A DNA stretch of 64,000 nt from UBA6144 sp964399165. Its GTDB lineage: Bacteria > Bdellovibrionota > Bacteriovoracia > Bacteriovoracales > Bacteriovoracaceae. Shown here piece after piece: positions 42,298 through 50,422 of the stretch; position 1 is the stretch's first letter; each line of letters begins with the position of its first letter. Made by a program: the position numbers and the translations under genes. Under the pieces are notes generated by a model. That model did no database searches, was not told the DNA's origin, and saw only the letters and a list, made by a program, of their open reading frames with translations. Location: NCBI GenBank assembly GCA_964399165.1, contig CAYNPO010000015.1, positions 27,585 through 91,584 on the forward strand, read 5' to 3'.

Positions 42298-42326
42298 AGA
42301 TGGGCGCAGAACCCCCACCGTCAATG
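42298..42326 (-). promoter_or_regulatory. Heat-shock (sigma-32-like) promoter before grpE
   Basis: On the minus strand TTGAC is followed after 14 bases by GCCCATCTTA, close to the sigma-32 consensus (CTTGAA, N13-15, CCCCATnTA). It ends seven bases before the grpE start, so the leader is very short or the transcript starts close to the ATG. Location before grpE-dnaK-dnaJ fits heat-shock control. Confidence 0.45.
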
Positions 42327-42384
42327 TTGCAGGGCCAAAATAAATATGATGGCAAGAATCTCATGCAAGTGCTCGGAATTAGGG

Positions 42385-43500
42385 TTAAGCAGTGACGGAA
42401 AAGAGCTCCCCCATCAAGGTGTCTAGGATGACCCAACCCGTTGGCCTCAAGCGGAATGAGCCATCTGGGCGGGTCTCGGCCAAGCCCCGCTCCTCCCACC
42501 GTCTCATTAAGGCGCTCAAAGGGGCTTCATGACCCGGCATGAGCTGCTCGGCCCATGACCATTTATCCAACCTCAGACGCAGGTAAGTCCGTTCGAGGGT
42601 CACTTCCTTCTCTCCCAGTACCTCGATCTCCACTTCTGCGCGGGAAGGCTTCCACTGGTAGCGCTGCGCCCGCTCCGGTCCAAGGGCAAAGTACCCGGTC
42701 CCGGTGGGACCAAGCGCCGCCACGCTCTCGCCCAGCCAATAGCGCAAATTGTGTCTGGATTCCTTCCCAGGAAGGGCGAAGTTCGAAACCTCGTAATGCC
42801 GGTATCCGCGACTTTGCAGGAAATTGCTCACTTCGAGGTATTCGTGCGCACTCCATTCGTCGTCAGGAATCTCGGCCTTAAGAGGATACCCACCGGCAGG
42901 ATTGAGGATGTACAGGCTTACGTGGGCCGGCCTCCACGAAAGGAGTTCCTCCAATTCCCGCAAAACCTGCCGTCCCTGTGGTCGCGAGAGCGGCACTCCT
43001 AGAAGGAAGTCCACAGAGAAGTTGGTCCCTTTAAGTCTCTCTAGCAAGGCCTCTGTTTCGTCGCGGCCGTGGGGCCGGTCGAGAATCCGCAAGAATCGGG
43101 GGTCCAGTGACTGGGTCCCCAAAGAAAAGCGGTTCACCCCCAAGCCGCTCCAGGCGCGCAGCCCATGTTCCGTCCATGAGCCCGGGTCGATTTCCATGGT
43201 GGCTTCGCACTCCTGGGCCAAGGGGACTTTTCCTCCCCATAAGCTGGCGAGAAAAGCCGCGCCTTCCTCACCCCAAAGCGAGGGGGTGCCTCCCCCGAGG
43301 TAAAGCGTTTCAAGTGGCCCCCACAGAAAGCCATGCTCCCGCAACAATGACTCATGGCGCTCCCAAGCGTCGCGCAAATAAGAATGGTACTCGGCCAATT
43401 GCGCTGCAGGCGCGTCGAAGCGACGCTTGTAAAAATCGCAGTAGTTGCACAAATGTCGGCAGAACGGGACGTGCAGGTACAAACTGGAGACGGTACGCAT
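42385..43500 (-). CDS. hemW: Radical SAM protein HemW
   Basis: A 371-residue radical SAM protein related to coproporphyrinogen III oxidase, now regarded as a heme chaperone (HemW). The iron-sulfur motif C14-x3-C18-x2-C21 is in HVPFCRHLCNYCDF, with the extra F/Y typical of the family. LETLYLGGGTPSL near 63-75, NRFSLGTQSLD and HYEVSNFALPGKESRHNLRYW follow. The C-terminus is a winged-helix-like HemN_C region. There is no extra N-terminal Cys, unlike true HemN. It lies upstream of grpE on the same strand and is divergent from the M16 peptidase. Confidence 0.92.
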   Translation of the reverse strand: MRTVSSLYLHVPFCRHLCNYCDFYKRRFDAPAAQLAEYHSYLRDAWERHESLLREHGFLWGPLETLYLGGGTPSLWGEEGAAFLASLWGGKVPLAQECEATMEIDPGSWTEHGLRAWSGLGVNRFSLGTQSLDPRFLRILDRPHGRDETEALLERLKGTNFSVDFLLGVPLSRPQGRQVLRELEELLSWRPAHVSLYILNPAGGYPLKAEIPDDEWSAHEYLEVSNFLQSRGYRHYEVSNFALPGKESRHNLRYWLGESVAALGPTGTGYFALGPERAQRYQWKPSRAEVEIEVLGEKEVTLERTYLRLRLDKWSWAEQLMPGHEAPLSALMRRWEERGLAETRPDGSFRLRPTGWVILDTLMGELFSVTA

Positions 43501-43563
43501 GGGGCCCTTGGTTTTCCCTCCAGGGGAAAGGATAATGATCCCTTACCACGGAACGGAGAAGAC

Positions 43564-46131
43564 ATGCACGTCGAACAGACTCGCCTCGGAGACCTCAACA
43601 CCCTGTTCATCAACTCGCCGGGCGCCACGGCTTCCAGCGTACAGATGTGGTTCCGCGCCGGATCCGCCCTGGAGGACCACTCCAACCAAGGCATCGCGCA
43701 CTTCCTCGAGCACATGTTCTTCAAGGGAACGCCGGGTCGTCCGGGCCCCGCCATCGCACAAGAAGTTGAGTCCTTCGGAGGCGAGATCAATGCCTTCACC
43801 AGCTTCGATTACACTTGCTACTACATTAACGCTCCCGCCAGCAAAATCCCACGCGCCTTGGACATCCTTCTCGACATGGTCACAGCACCTATGTTCAAGG
43901 CGGAGGACTTCCCGGCAGAGCGGGATGTCGTGTTCGAAGAATACCGCCGCGCCCTCGACAATCCTTCTCAATTCCACTTCATGCGCCTGCAGGAAAGTTG
44001 TTTCCAGGGCGGCTACCAACATCCCATCCTCGGTCGAGAGGACACCATCCGTTCCTTCTCGGAGGAGCAGCTCCGCACCTTCCGCCGCCGCTTTTATAAC
44101 CTACAGAATGCGCTTCTGGTGGTGGCTGGCGACCTCAGCGAGCGACGCCCTTTGGAGGAAATGGTCACGCGCTTCCGTCTGCCCGCCGGCGAGCAATCAG
44201 CCTTCGGCGAGTTTAAAATGCCTGACACTCCCCAAGTCAACGTGCACCCCAAGCCTATACGACAGGCCACATTAACCCTGGCGATATCCGCGCCAGGCTA
44301 CACCGACGATGCTGCCGCTTCGGAGGATTTGGCGGTGAACTGCCTCGCCCACGGTGAGACATCCCGGCTCTATCAAGCCTTGGTGGCGGAAAGCTCCCTT
44401 TGCAACGGAGTCGCCGGCTCCACTATGTATTTCGCCCACGGCGGCTGCCACATGGTGAAGGCGAGTTTCCCCATGCAGAACCTGCCGAGGGTTCTGAAAA
44501 CGTTTGAAGCCACGCTGACCCAGCTCCTGTCCGGCGGGGTGAGCGCCACCGAGGTGGGCAAAATCCGCAACCAATACGTCGCCAGCAAGGTTTATGAGAA
44601 AGAGTCCTTAGAAGCTTTCGCCTTTACGCTAGGCCACGGCTTTGCCCAGAACGGTGACATCTTCTGCGAAGAGGGTTTCATCCAGCGTATCAAGGAAACT
44701 CCTCATAGCTTGGTTGGCGCGGCATTGCCCCGCGTTTTTTCTCGTCCCGTCCATGCCACCCTCCAGGTCCCCGAAGGCACCAAAACCGCGCCGGCGGAGA
44801 AGGTCCTACGGGAGTTTCAAGCCCGCATCTCTAAGATTGCCCGATCTAAGGCGGCCAAGTCTCCAGTCATGAAACGCGAGACTTCATCCCACGATCCTGC
44901 CGTGGCCATGGTCGAGATCGTTCCGGGGATCAAACTGCTCCACCGGATCAACAAGCTGACTCCCACTTTCGTCCTCCACCACTACGTCAAGGGGGGGCTT
45001 TCCACGGAGAGGGCGCGCAACTGCGGCCAGCACAACCTAATGTCACGCCTCCTGACCTATGGATACAAGGGAATGCCCTATCAACAGCTGAAACTAGATC
45101 TGGAAGCTCGCTCTGCCTCTCTCTCTGGTTTCGCGGGGAAGAACGCATATGGCCTCACCATGCATGGGCAAACCGCGGACTTCGACGTGCTCCTCGGTCA
45201 CTTTTCCGGATCGTTGCTAACTCCGGACATGCCGGAGAAGTTCTTCAAGCACGAGCGCCAAATCCTCCTGCGCATGCTCGACAACCAGAAGGAGGATCCC
45301 GTTAAGCAGGCCTTCAGGCATTGGTACCAATTGGTGTTCAACGCCCATCCCTATGCTCTGGACTCCTCGGGCACCCCCGAGAGCGTGAAGGGCATGTCTT
45401 CGTCTGGACTCAAGCGCCTCCACGCCACCCGCATGGCCAAGGAGGAAATGGTTTTCACTTATTGCGGCGACCTGGACCTTGAGACAGTGGCAGAGAAGCT
45501 TCGCTCCTCTCTCAGGCCACTCAAGGGGCGTAAAGGGCCCAAACCCGAGCGCCATGAGTGGAAGGGGAAAAAAGGTGTCCACCTCCACCTGGAGATGAAA
45601 CGTGAGCAAGTTCAGATCATCATAGGCAAACCTGCCTACAAGCTCACAGCAAAAGAAGACCTCTTTCTCAAGATGCTCACGGCTTATCTCTCAGGCCAAG
45701 GCTCCGAACTCTTCGTGGAGGTCCGGGATCGTCAAGGCTTATGCTACGCCGTACAGCCAGTGCACGTTACCGCATTAGAGGCTGGGTGCTGGGGCATTTA
45801 CATCGGCTCGGGCCATGACAAACGCAAAAAAGCGGAAGCTGCCATCTTGGCCATTTTGAAACGCCTGTCTGAGAAGGGCATAGAGCGCACCGAATTCGAC
45901 CGCGTGAAGGACACATTGGACGGCCAGCAACAACTGGCGCTCCAGACGAACGAGGACTACGCCCAGTTCTATTCTGTGCCCGCTCTCCACGGCTTGGGTC
46001 TTGATTTCCAACATGAGGGTCACCGCCGCGTTCGCGATGCAGCCTACAACGACTTCCAATCGTTCTTGAGGAAGTTCCTGGCTGACGGTTGGAACGTGGT
46101 GACGGTGGGCCCCAGCGGTAGCGCCGCTTAA
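43564..46131 (+). CDS. M16 family zinc peptidase (double-domain, pitrilysin/PqqL-like)
   Basis: An 855-residue protein with two tandem M16 units. The first has the inverted zinc motif HFLEH (H46, E49, H50) and a downstream Glu in ERDVVFEEYRR (about 119-128). The second half (from about 505) lacks HxxEH and is the inactive clamshell partner. It includes a late DRQGLCYAVQPV motif typical of M16 C-terminal domains. I chose ATG 43564, which has GGAGAAG six bases upstream, over the longer frame from 43354 that runs antisense through hemW. No signal peptide is visible. The substrate is unknown; the family degrades small peptides. Confidence 0.9.
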   Translation: MHVEQTRLGDLNTLFINSPGATASSVQMWFRAGSALEDHSNQGIAHFLEHMFFKGTPGRPGPAIAQEVESFGGEINAFTSFDYTCYYINAPASKIPRALDILLDMVTAPMFKAEDFPAERDVVFEEYRRALDNPSQFHFMRLQESCFQGGYQHPILGREDTIRSFSEEQLRTFRRRFYNLQNALLVVAGDLSERRPLEEMVTRFRLPAGEQSAFGEFKMPDTPQVNVHPKPIRQATLTLAISAPGYTDDAAASEDLAVNCLAHGETSRLYQALVAESSLCNGVAGSTMYFAHGGCHMVKASFPMQNLPRVLKTFEATLTQLLSGGVSATEVGKIRNQYVASKVYEKESLEAFAFTLGHGFAQNGDIFCEEGFIQRIKETPHSLVGAALPRVFSRPVHATLQVPEGTKTAPAEKVLREFQARISKIARSKAAKSPVMKRETSSHDPAVAMVEIVPGIKLLHRINKLTPTFVLHHYVKGGLSTERARNCGQHNLMSRLLTYGYKGMPYQQLKLDLEARSASLSGFAGKNAYGLTMHGQTADFDVLLGHFSGSLLTPDMPEKFFKHERQILLRMLDNQKEDPVKQAFRHWYQLVFNAHPYALDSSGTPESVKGMSSSGLKRLHATRMAKEEMVFTYCGDLDLETVAEKLRSSLRPLKGRKGPKPERHEWKGKKGVHLHLEMKREQVQIIIGKPAYKLTAKEDLFLKMLTAYLSGQGSELFVEVRDRQGLCYAVQPVHVTALEAGCWGIYIGSGHDKRKKAEAAILAILKRLSEKGIERTEFDRVKDTLDGQQQLALQTNEDYAQFYSVPALHGLGLDFQHEGHRRVRDAAYNDFQSFLRKFLADGWNVVTVGPSGSAA

Positions 46132-46721
46132 GAAACCTTTTTCGTGCCTGGCAGGATTCCCCCGACGAGCAGCTCCCGTTCGTCGGCTATGCCTGCCATG
46201 GCCCTATTGAAGAGCAGGTGCTTGTCCTGGTCAAACCGGTCACGGCTGGCGAGCATGCCAATGAGGGCGGTGAGTGGCACAAAGCTGGTGGCCAAGACGC
46301 CGAAGAACGACGGCACATCCATGTGGCGCGGAACCAGAGCGTTCAACCTACCGTAGGCGGTGCTTCCCAGCTGCTGGTAGTACCCCGTGTCGAGAATTTT
46401 CTTCTTGGTGACCGACTCTGCGAAATACCCGCAAAGTACGAGCGCGGCGTCCCCCACGTCCTGGTATATGCGCCTTTGCTCCTCTCGTCCCAAGGACGCG
46501 GCTTCTAGCAGCTTGGTTCCCAGTATCTTCTCTCGCATTTTCCCACCATCTTCTTCGAAGAAGGTGGCGCTCAGGGCGAGGCGATCGAGCACGGTGCTGG
46601 AGTAAAAAATGGTCTCTTGGGGAACCGGGCACAGAGAGCGGTTATTGAGCTCATCGAGGCCCTGGAAGAAGAAAGATTTCAGGTCAGGAACTGTGATGAT
46701 GGCGTTCTTCTTTTCCGTCAT
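46128..46721 (-). CDS. Conserved-looking protein of unknown function
   Basis: A 197-residue soluble, mostly helical protein without signal peptide: MTEKKNAIITVPDLKSFFFQ, then KMREKILGTKLLEAASLGRE and YQQLGSTAYGRLNALVPRH. One weakly hydrophobic stretch (SFFGVLATSFVPLTALIGML) lies near 135-154. I recognise no family. It is encoded by itself, its end overlapping the convergent M16 stop by four bases, with a TATAAT 27 bases upstream of the ATG, so it probably has its own promoter. Confidence 0.7.
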   Translation of the reverse strand: MTEKKNAIITVPDLKSFFFQGLDELNNRSLCPVPQETIFYSSTVLDRLALSATFFEEDGGKMREKILGTKLLEAASLGREEQRRIYQDVGDAALVLCGYFAESVTKKKILDTGYYQQLGSTAYGRLNALVPRHMDVPSFFGVLATSFVPLTALIGMLASRDRFDQDKHLLFNRAMAGIADERELLVGGILPGTKKVS

Positions 46722-46747
46722 GGCTGGTCACACCCTCCTCATCCCCC

Positions 46748-46753
46748 ATTATA
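46748..46753 (-). promoter_or_regulatory. Candidate -10 box of the 46128-46721 gene
   Basis: A perfect TATAAT on the minus strand, with a plausible leader of about 20 bases and a GAGGAGG ribosome site before the ATG. No clear -35 hexamer was found. Confidence 0.4.
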
Positions 46754-46808
46754 ACACTCGGGTAGGGGGCGGTGGGCCTATCCGGCAAATCCTGCCGGTT
46801 TCAGGTGC

Positions 46809-47303
46809 TTACGCTTCCTCAATTTCCGCCATCAAAATACCGGATTCGAGGGCTTGGCCGGGCTGCACGTTCAGGGCCTTGATGGTACCCGAAACCCCTG
46901 CCTTGATCTCGTTTTCCATTTTCATGGCCTCGAGGATCAACACGGTTTGGCCCTTCTCGACCTTGTCTCCGGCCTTCACAAGCAGCTTCACCACTTTGCC
47001 CGGCATCTGGGTCACCAATGCGCCGGCCCCCCCGCTGAAAAGCCCTGAGGGTTTGTAGCCACGGTAAACCTTGTAAGTCGTAGCATGGGAAACCAGAGTT
47101 TCGCCTGGATGGAGGGAAGCCAGCTTGGTCCATCGCTTGCCATCCCATGAGCCAAACAACTTTCCTGCCAGGCGGCGCACGAGAAAGCGCTTCTTCTCAC
47201 CCCTGTGGGAGAAGTGGAAGTGGCGGACACCGCCCTCTTCGGTTACCCCATCGAGGTCTATGACGGTCTCATTACGGTCCTGGTCCATGAAAGTGTAGCG
47301 CAT
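46809..47303 (-). CDS. Biotin carboxyl carrier protein of an acyl-CoA carboxylase
   Basis: A 164-residue protein ending in a biotinyl domain. The biotin lysine is K128 in EAMKMEN, framed by AGDKVEKGQTVLI and SGTIKALNVQPGQ. The N-terminal 90 residues are the linker/oligomerisation (BT-like) part seen in propionyl- and methylcrotonyl-CoA carboxylases. Three bases separate it from the biotin carboxylase gene. BirA at 23212 would biotinylate it. Confidence 0.92.
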   Translation of the reverse strand: MRYTFMDQDRNETVIDLDGVTEEGGVRHFHFSHRGEKKRFLVRRLAGKLFGSWDGKRWTKLASLHPGETLVSHATTYKVYRGYKPSGLFSGGAGALVTQMPGKVVKLLVKAGDKVEKGQTVLILEAMKMENEIKAGVSGTIKALNVQPGQALESGILMAEIEEA

Positions 47304-47306
47304 GGT

Positions 47307-48737
47307 TTATCCTTGGATTTGTCCCATCTCGATCGAGGCGATTCGCGGGAAAAGCGCCTCAGGCGGTTCCGCAGCAGCGACTTTCTCCTGTGGTTTCACG
47401 CCCGCAATGTAATGGGTGGTGTAGTCGCCAGCGCGGAAGTTCTCCTCGTCCAGTATCACTTTGAGCAAAGGTATGTTTGTCTTGAGGCCGTCCAGCACCA
47501 AACCTTCCAGGGCCGCTCGCACCTTTCTCAGCGCCACCGCACGATCAAGGCCGCGGGCGATGAGTTTGCCCACCATGGGGTCGAAGTCTGGGGTGATGGT
47601 GAACTTGGGATAGAGGCAATGGTCGAAACGGATCCCCTGGGGAAAGGTGGTCTCGAATCCGGCAACTTTGCCGGGCGCCGGCAACATGGTGACTGGATCC
47701 TCGGCGCAGATTCGGCATTCTATGGCGTGTCCGCGCAAGACGATCTCGTCCTGTGACTTGAAATCCAGCGGCTCCCCGAACGCGGCCTTGACCATGTTCG
47801 CGAGAAGATCCACGCCCGTGATTTCCTCCGTGATCGGATGCTCGACCTGAATACGGGTGTTCATCTCCAGAAAGTAGAATTTCCGGTCGTCTCCCATGAT
47901 GAACTCGACGGTGCCGGCGGAGTCGTAGCCGACGGCCCGAGCGAGCTTGACCGCCGTTTCGCAGATCTCGCGGCGGAGTTTGTCGTCCGTCCCGATGAAG
48001 GGTGATGGCGCCTCCTCTATGATCTTCTGGTGACGGCGTTGGATCGAGCATTCTCTCTCGAACAAATGGAACGTGTTGCCCTTCTTGTCTGCCAGAATCT
48101 GCACCTCAATGTGATGCGGGTTCTGGACGTACTTCTCAACCAACAAACCGGAGTTGTTAAAGCTTGAGAGCGCCTCACGCTGGACGGGCTCGAAGTTGGC
48201 CCGTACCTCGGCGTCGCTGTGACATGGGCGCATGCCCTTCCCACCTCCGCCTGCCACCGCCTTGAGCAGGATCGGGTAGCCGATCGAGGAAGCCAGTTTC
48301 ACCGCTTCCTCGACGTTGGGCACTTCCCCTGTGGAACCTGGGACGACCGGTACACCGGCTTTCTGGGCCCATTGCTTGGAAATGGCCTTATCCCCCATTG
48401 CGGCAATAGCCTCCGGGTTCGGACCGATGAAAACAACGCCCGCTTCCTTGAGTGTTCTGGCAAACTCCCCGTTTTCGGACAGGAATCCGTAACCAGGATG
48501 GACTGCGTCGATCTTAAAATCTTTGATCAGACCCATGAGCTTGGGCACGTTTAGGTAGGTGTCGCGATTGGTCGACCCAGGGAGGTGCAACCATTCCTGG
48601 CAGTACTCAAGGTGAGCCGCCTCAGGCTCGTTGTCAGTCCATACACCGACGCTGACCAGTCCCAGCTCATTAAGGGCCTTGGCTACTCGGATGGCGATTT
48701 CCCCACGGTTGGCGATGAGGACGCGTTTGCCTTTCAT
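47307..48737 (-). CDS. Acyl-CoA carboxylase, biotin carboxylase subunit
   Basis: A 476-residue ATP-grasp enzyme that carboxylates biotin with bicarbonate and ATP. Motifs include KRVLIANRGEIAIRV at the start, HPGYGFLSEN near 80-89, LLKAVAGGGGKGMR near 156-169, FLEMNTRIQVEHPITEEITG near 288-307 and GHAIECRICAED. It lacks the C-terminal biotin domain, which is the separate gene downstream. The operon order is carboxyltransferase, biotin carboxylase, carrier. Propionyl-CoA carboxylase is likelier than acetyl-CoA, but the substrate is set by the partner subunit. Confidence 0.95.
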   Translation of the reverse strand: MKGKRVLIANRGEIAIRVAKALNELGLVSVGVWTDNEPEAAHLEYCQEWLHLPGSTNRDTYLNVPKLMGLIKDFKIDAVHPGYGFLSENGEFARTLKEAGVVFIGPNPEAIAAMGDKAISKQWAQKAGVPVVPGSTGEVPNVEEAVKLASSIGYPILLKAVAGGGGKGMRPCHSDAEVRANFEPVQREALSSFNNSGLLVEKYVQNPHHIEVQILADKKGNTFHLFERECSIQRRHQKIIEEAPSPFIGTDDKLRREICETAVKLARAVGYDSAGTVEFIMGDDRKFYFLEMNTRIQVEHPITEEITGVDLLANMVKAAFGEPLDFKSQDEIVLRGHAIECRICAEDPVTMLPAPGKVAGFETTFPQGIRFDHCLYPKFTITPDFDPMVGKLIARGLDRAVALRKVRAALEGLVLDGLKTNIPLLKVILDEENFRAGDYTTHYIAGVKPQEKVAAAEPPEALFPRIASIEMGQIQG

Positions 48738-48747
48738 CGTGGTCTCC

Positions 48748-50307
48748 TTACAAGGGAATATTGCCGTGCTTGCGCGCCGGACGTTCTACTTGTTTGTTCT
48801 CTAACATCTTAAGGTACTGGTGTAGTCGCTGGCGCGTCTGCTCGGGGTAAATGATCTCGTCGATGTAACCGAGCTCTGCCGCGCGGTACGGGTTGGCGAA
48901 TTCGTTCTCGTAGTTCGCCACCAGTTCTTTCTTCTTTTTATCGAAGGCATCTCCCTTGAGGCCCGCCAGCTCATTGCGGAAAATGATGTTCACGGCCCCC
49001 TCGGCTCCCATGACAGCAATTTCGGCTGTGGGGTACGCCAGGTTCACGTCGGCGCGGATGTGCTTCGAGGCCATAACGTCGTAAGCCCCGCCATAAGCCT
49101 TGCGCGTGATCACGGTGATCAGGGGAACGGTCGCCTCGCTATAGGCGTAGAGTAGCTTGGCGCCATGGCGGATGATGCCACCGTACTCCTGTACGGTGCC
49201 GGGGAGGAAACCGGGAACGTCCACGAAGGTCACTACGGGGATGTTGAAGGAGTCGCAGAAACGCACGAAGCGAGCGGCCTTAACCGAGCTGTCGATGTCC
49301 AGGACGCCGGCGAGCACCGCCGGTTGGTTTGCAACGATGCCGATCTTGACCCCACCCACAGAGGCGAATCCGCACAAGATGTTCTTGGCGAAGTCACGGT
49401 GAACCTCGAGAAAGTTGCCGTCATCGACGACCTCTACGACCAACTCCTTCATGTCGTAGGGTCTGCGGGAGTTGTCGGGGACAAAGTCTTTGAGCTTCGT
49501 CACGGATCTGGAAGCCGCATCCGCGGTGGCAACGCTGGAGCGTGCTGAGGCATTTGACGGTGGTATGTAACTCAGAAGCTCGCGCACGCGCTCAAAGCAC
49601 TCGTCCTCGTCGCTACACTTAAAATGAGCCACGCCGGATTTCTCATTATGGGTTCCCGCACCTCCGAGCTGCTCCTTGGTCACTTCCTCATGGGTCACCG
49701 TCTTGATGACATCCGGTCCCGTAACAAACATGTAAGACGTCTTTTCTACCATGAAGATGAAGTCGGTGATGGCGGGGGAATAGACTGCACCGCCAGCGCA
49801 CGGCCCCAGAATCAGCGAGATCTGAGGAATAACGCCGGAAGCCTGCACGTTTCTCCAGAAAATCTCGGCGTAGCCCGCGAGGGACTCGACGCCTTCTTGG
49901 ATGCGAGCGCCCCCGGAGTCGTTCAATCCGATGACTGGTATGCGGTTCTCCATGGCGAAGTCCATGACCTTGCAAATCTTCTTGGCGTAGACCGCGCCCA
50001 AGGCCCCCCCCCAACAGGTGAAGTCTTGGGAAAACACCGCCACCATCTGCCCGTTGATGCGCCCAGTGCCTGTGACCACCCCATCCCCCAGGTACTGGGT
50101 TTTGTCGATGCCAAAGGATTTGCACTTGTGGACGGCGAACTTATCAAACTCGATGAAAGTTCCTGGATCGAGCAACTTGTCCAGACGTTCCCGGGCAGTG
50201 TACTTGCCCTGCTCCCGCTGCTTCTGGGCGCGATCCGACCCGCCGCCAGCTTCGGCCTTCTGGTTAAGGGCGATGAGCTGCTCTCGCCGCTCCTGGTTGG
50301 AAAGCAT
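48748..50307 (-). CDS. Acyl-CoA carboxylase, carboxyltransferase subunit (propionyl-CoA type)
   Basis: A 519-residue fused carboxyltransferase of the propionyl/methylcrotonyl class. GKYTARERLDKLLDPGTFIE lies at the N-terminus, with FSQDFTCWGGALG, GLNDSGGARIQEGV, GPCAGGAVYSPAITDF, VPGFLPGTVQEYGGIIRHGAKLLYAY and ITRKAYGGAYDVMASKH further on. It transfers the carboxyl group from biotin to acyl-CoA, giving methylmalonyl-CoA if the substrate is propionyl-CoA. It heads the three-gene operon. Confidence 0.94.
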   Translation of the reverse strand: MLSNQERREQLIALNQKAEAGGGSDRAQKQREQGKYTARERLDKLLDPGTFIEFDKFAVHKCKSFGIDKTQYLGDGVVTGTGRINGQMVAVFSQDFTCWGGALGAVYAKKICKVMDFAMENRIPVIGLNDSGGARIQEGVESLAGYAEIFWRNVQASGVIPQISLILGPCAGGAVYSPAITDFIFMVEKTSYMFVTGPDVIKTVTHEEVTKEQLGGAGTHNEKSGVAHFKCSDEDECFERVRELLSYIPPSNASARSSVATADAASRSVTKLKDFVPDNSRRPYDMKELVVEVVDDGNFLEVHRDFAKNILCGFASVGGVKIGIVANQPAVLAGVLDIDSSVKAARFVRFCDSFNIPVVTFVDVPGFLPGTVQEYGGIIRHGAKLLYAYSEATVPLITVITRKAYGGAYDVMASKHIRADVNLAYPTAEIAVMGAEGAVNIIFRNELAGLKGDAFDKKKKELVANYENEFANPYRAAELGYIDEIIYPEQTRQRLHQYLKMLENKQVERPARKHGNIPL

Positions 50308-50367
50308 AGTTCCTCCTCCTCTCTCAAACGAGTCCGGAAGTTATACCCCGCGCCAAGGCACCGACGC

Positions 50368-50395
50368 AAAAAAAAAGGGTCCCACCTGGGACCCT
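50368..50395 (-). terminator. Rho-independent terminator of the sigma-54 activator gene
   Basis: On the minus strand AGGGTCCC-AGGT-GGGACCCT is followed by a run of nine T. It lies 28 bases after the activator stop, between that gene and the carboxylase operon. Confidence 0.9.
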
Positions 50396-50422
50396 CCACG
50401 AAGTCATCCTGCGTTTTTGACT

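Noticed and set aside
43354..43563. A 70-residue N-terminal extension of the M16 peptidase
   Set aside because: It runs antisense to hemW and the ATG at 43564 has a good ribosome site directly before the conserved domain.
46781..46800. CCGGCA/TGCCGG hairpin after the biotin carrier gene as a terminator
   Set aside because: The stem is short (6 bp) and not followed by T residues on the transcript strand, so it is only a weak candidate.
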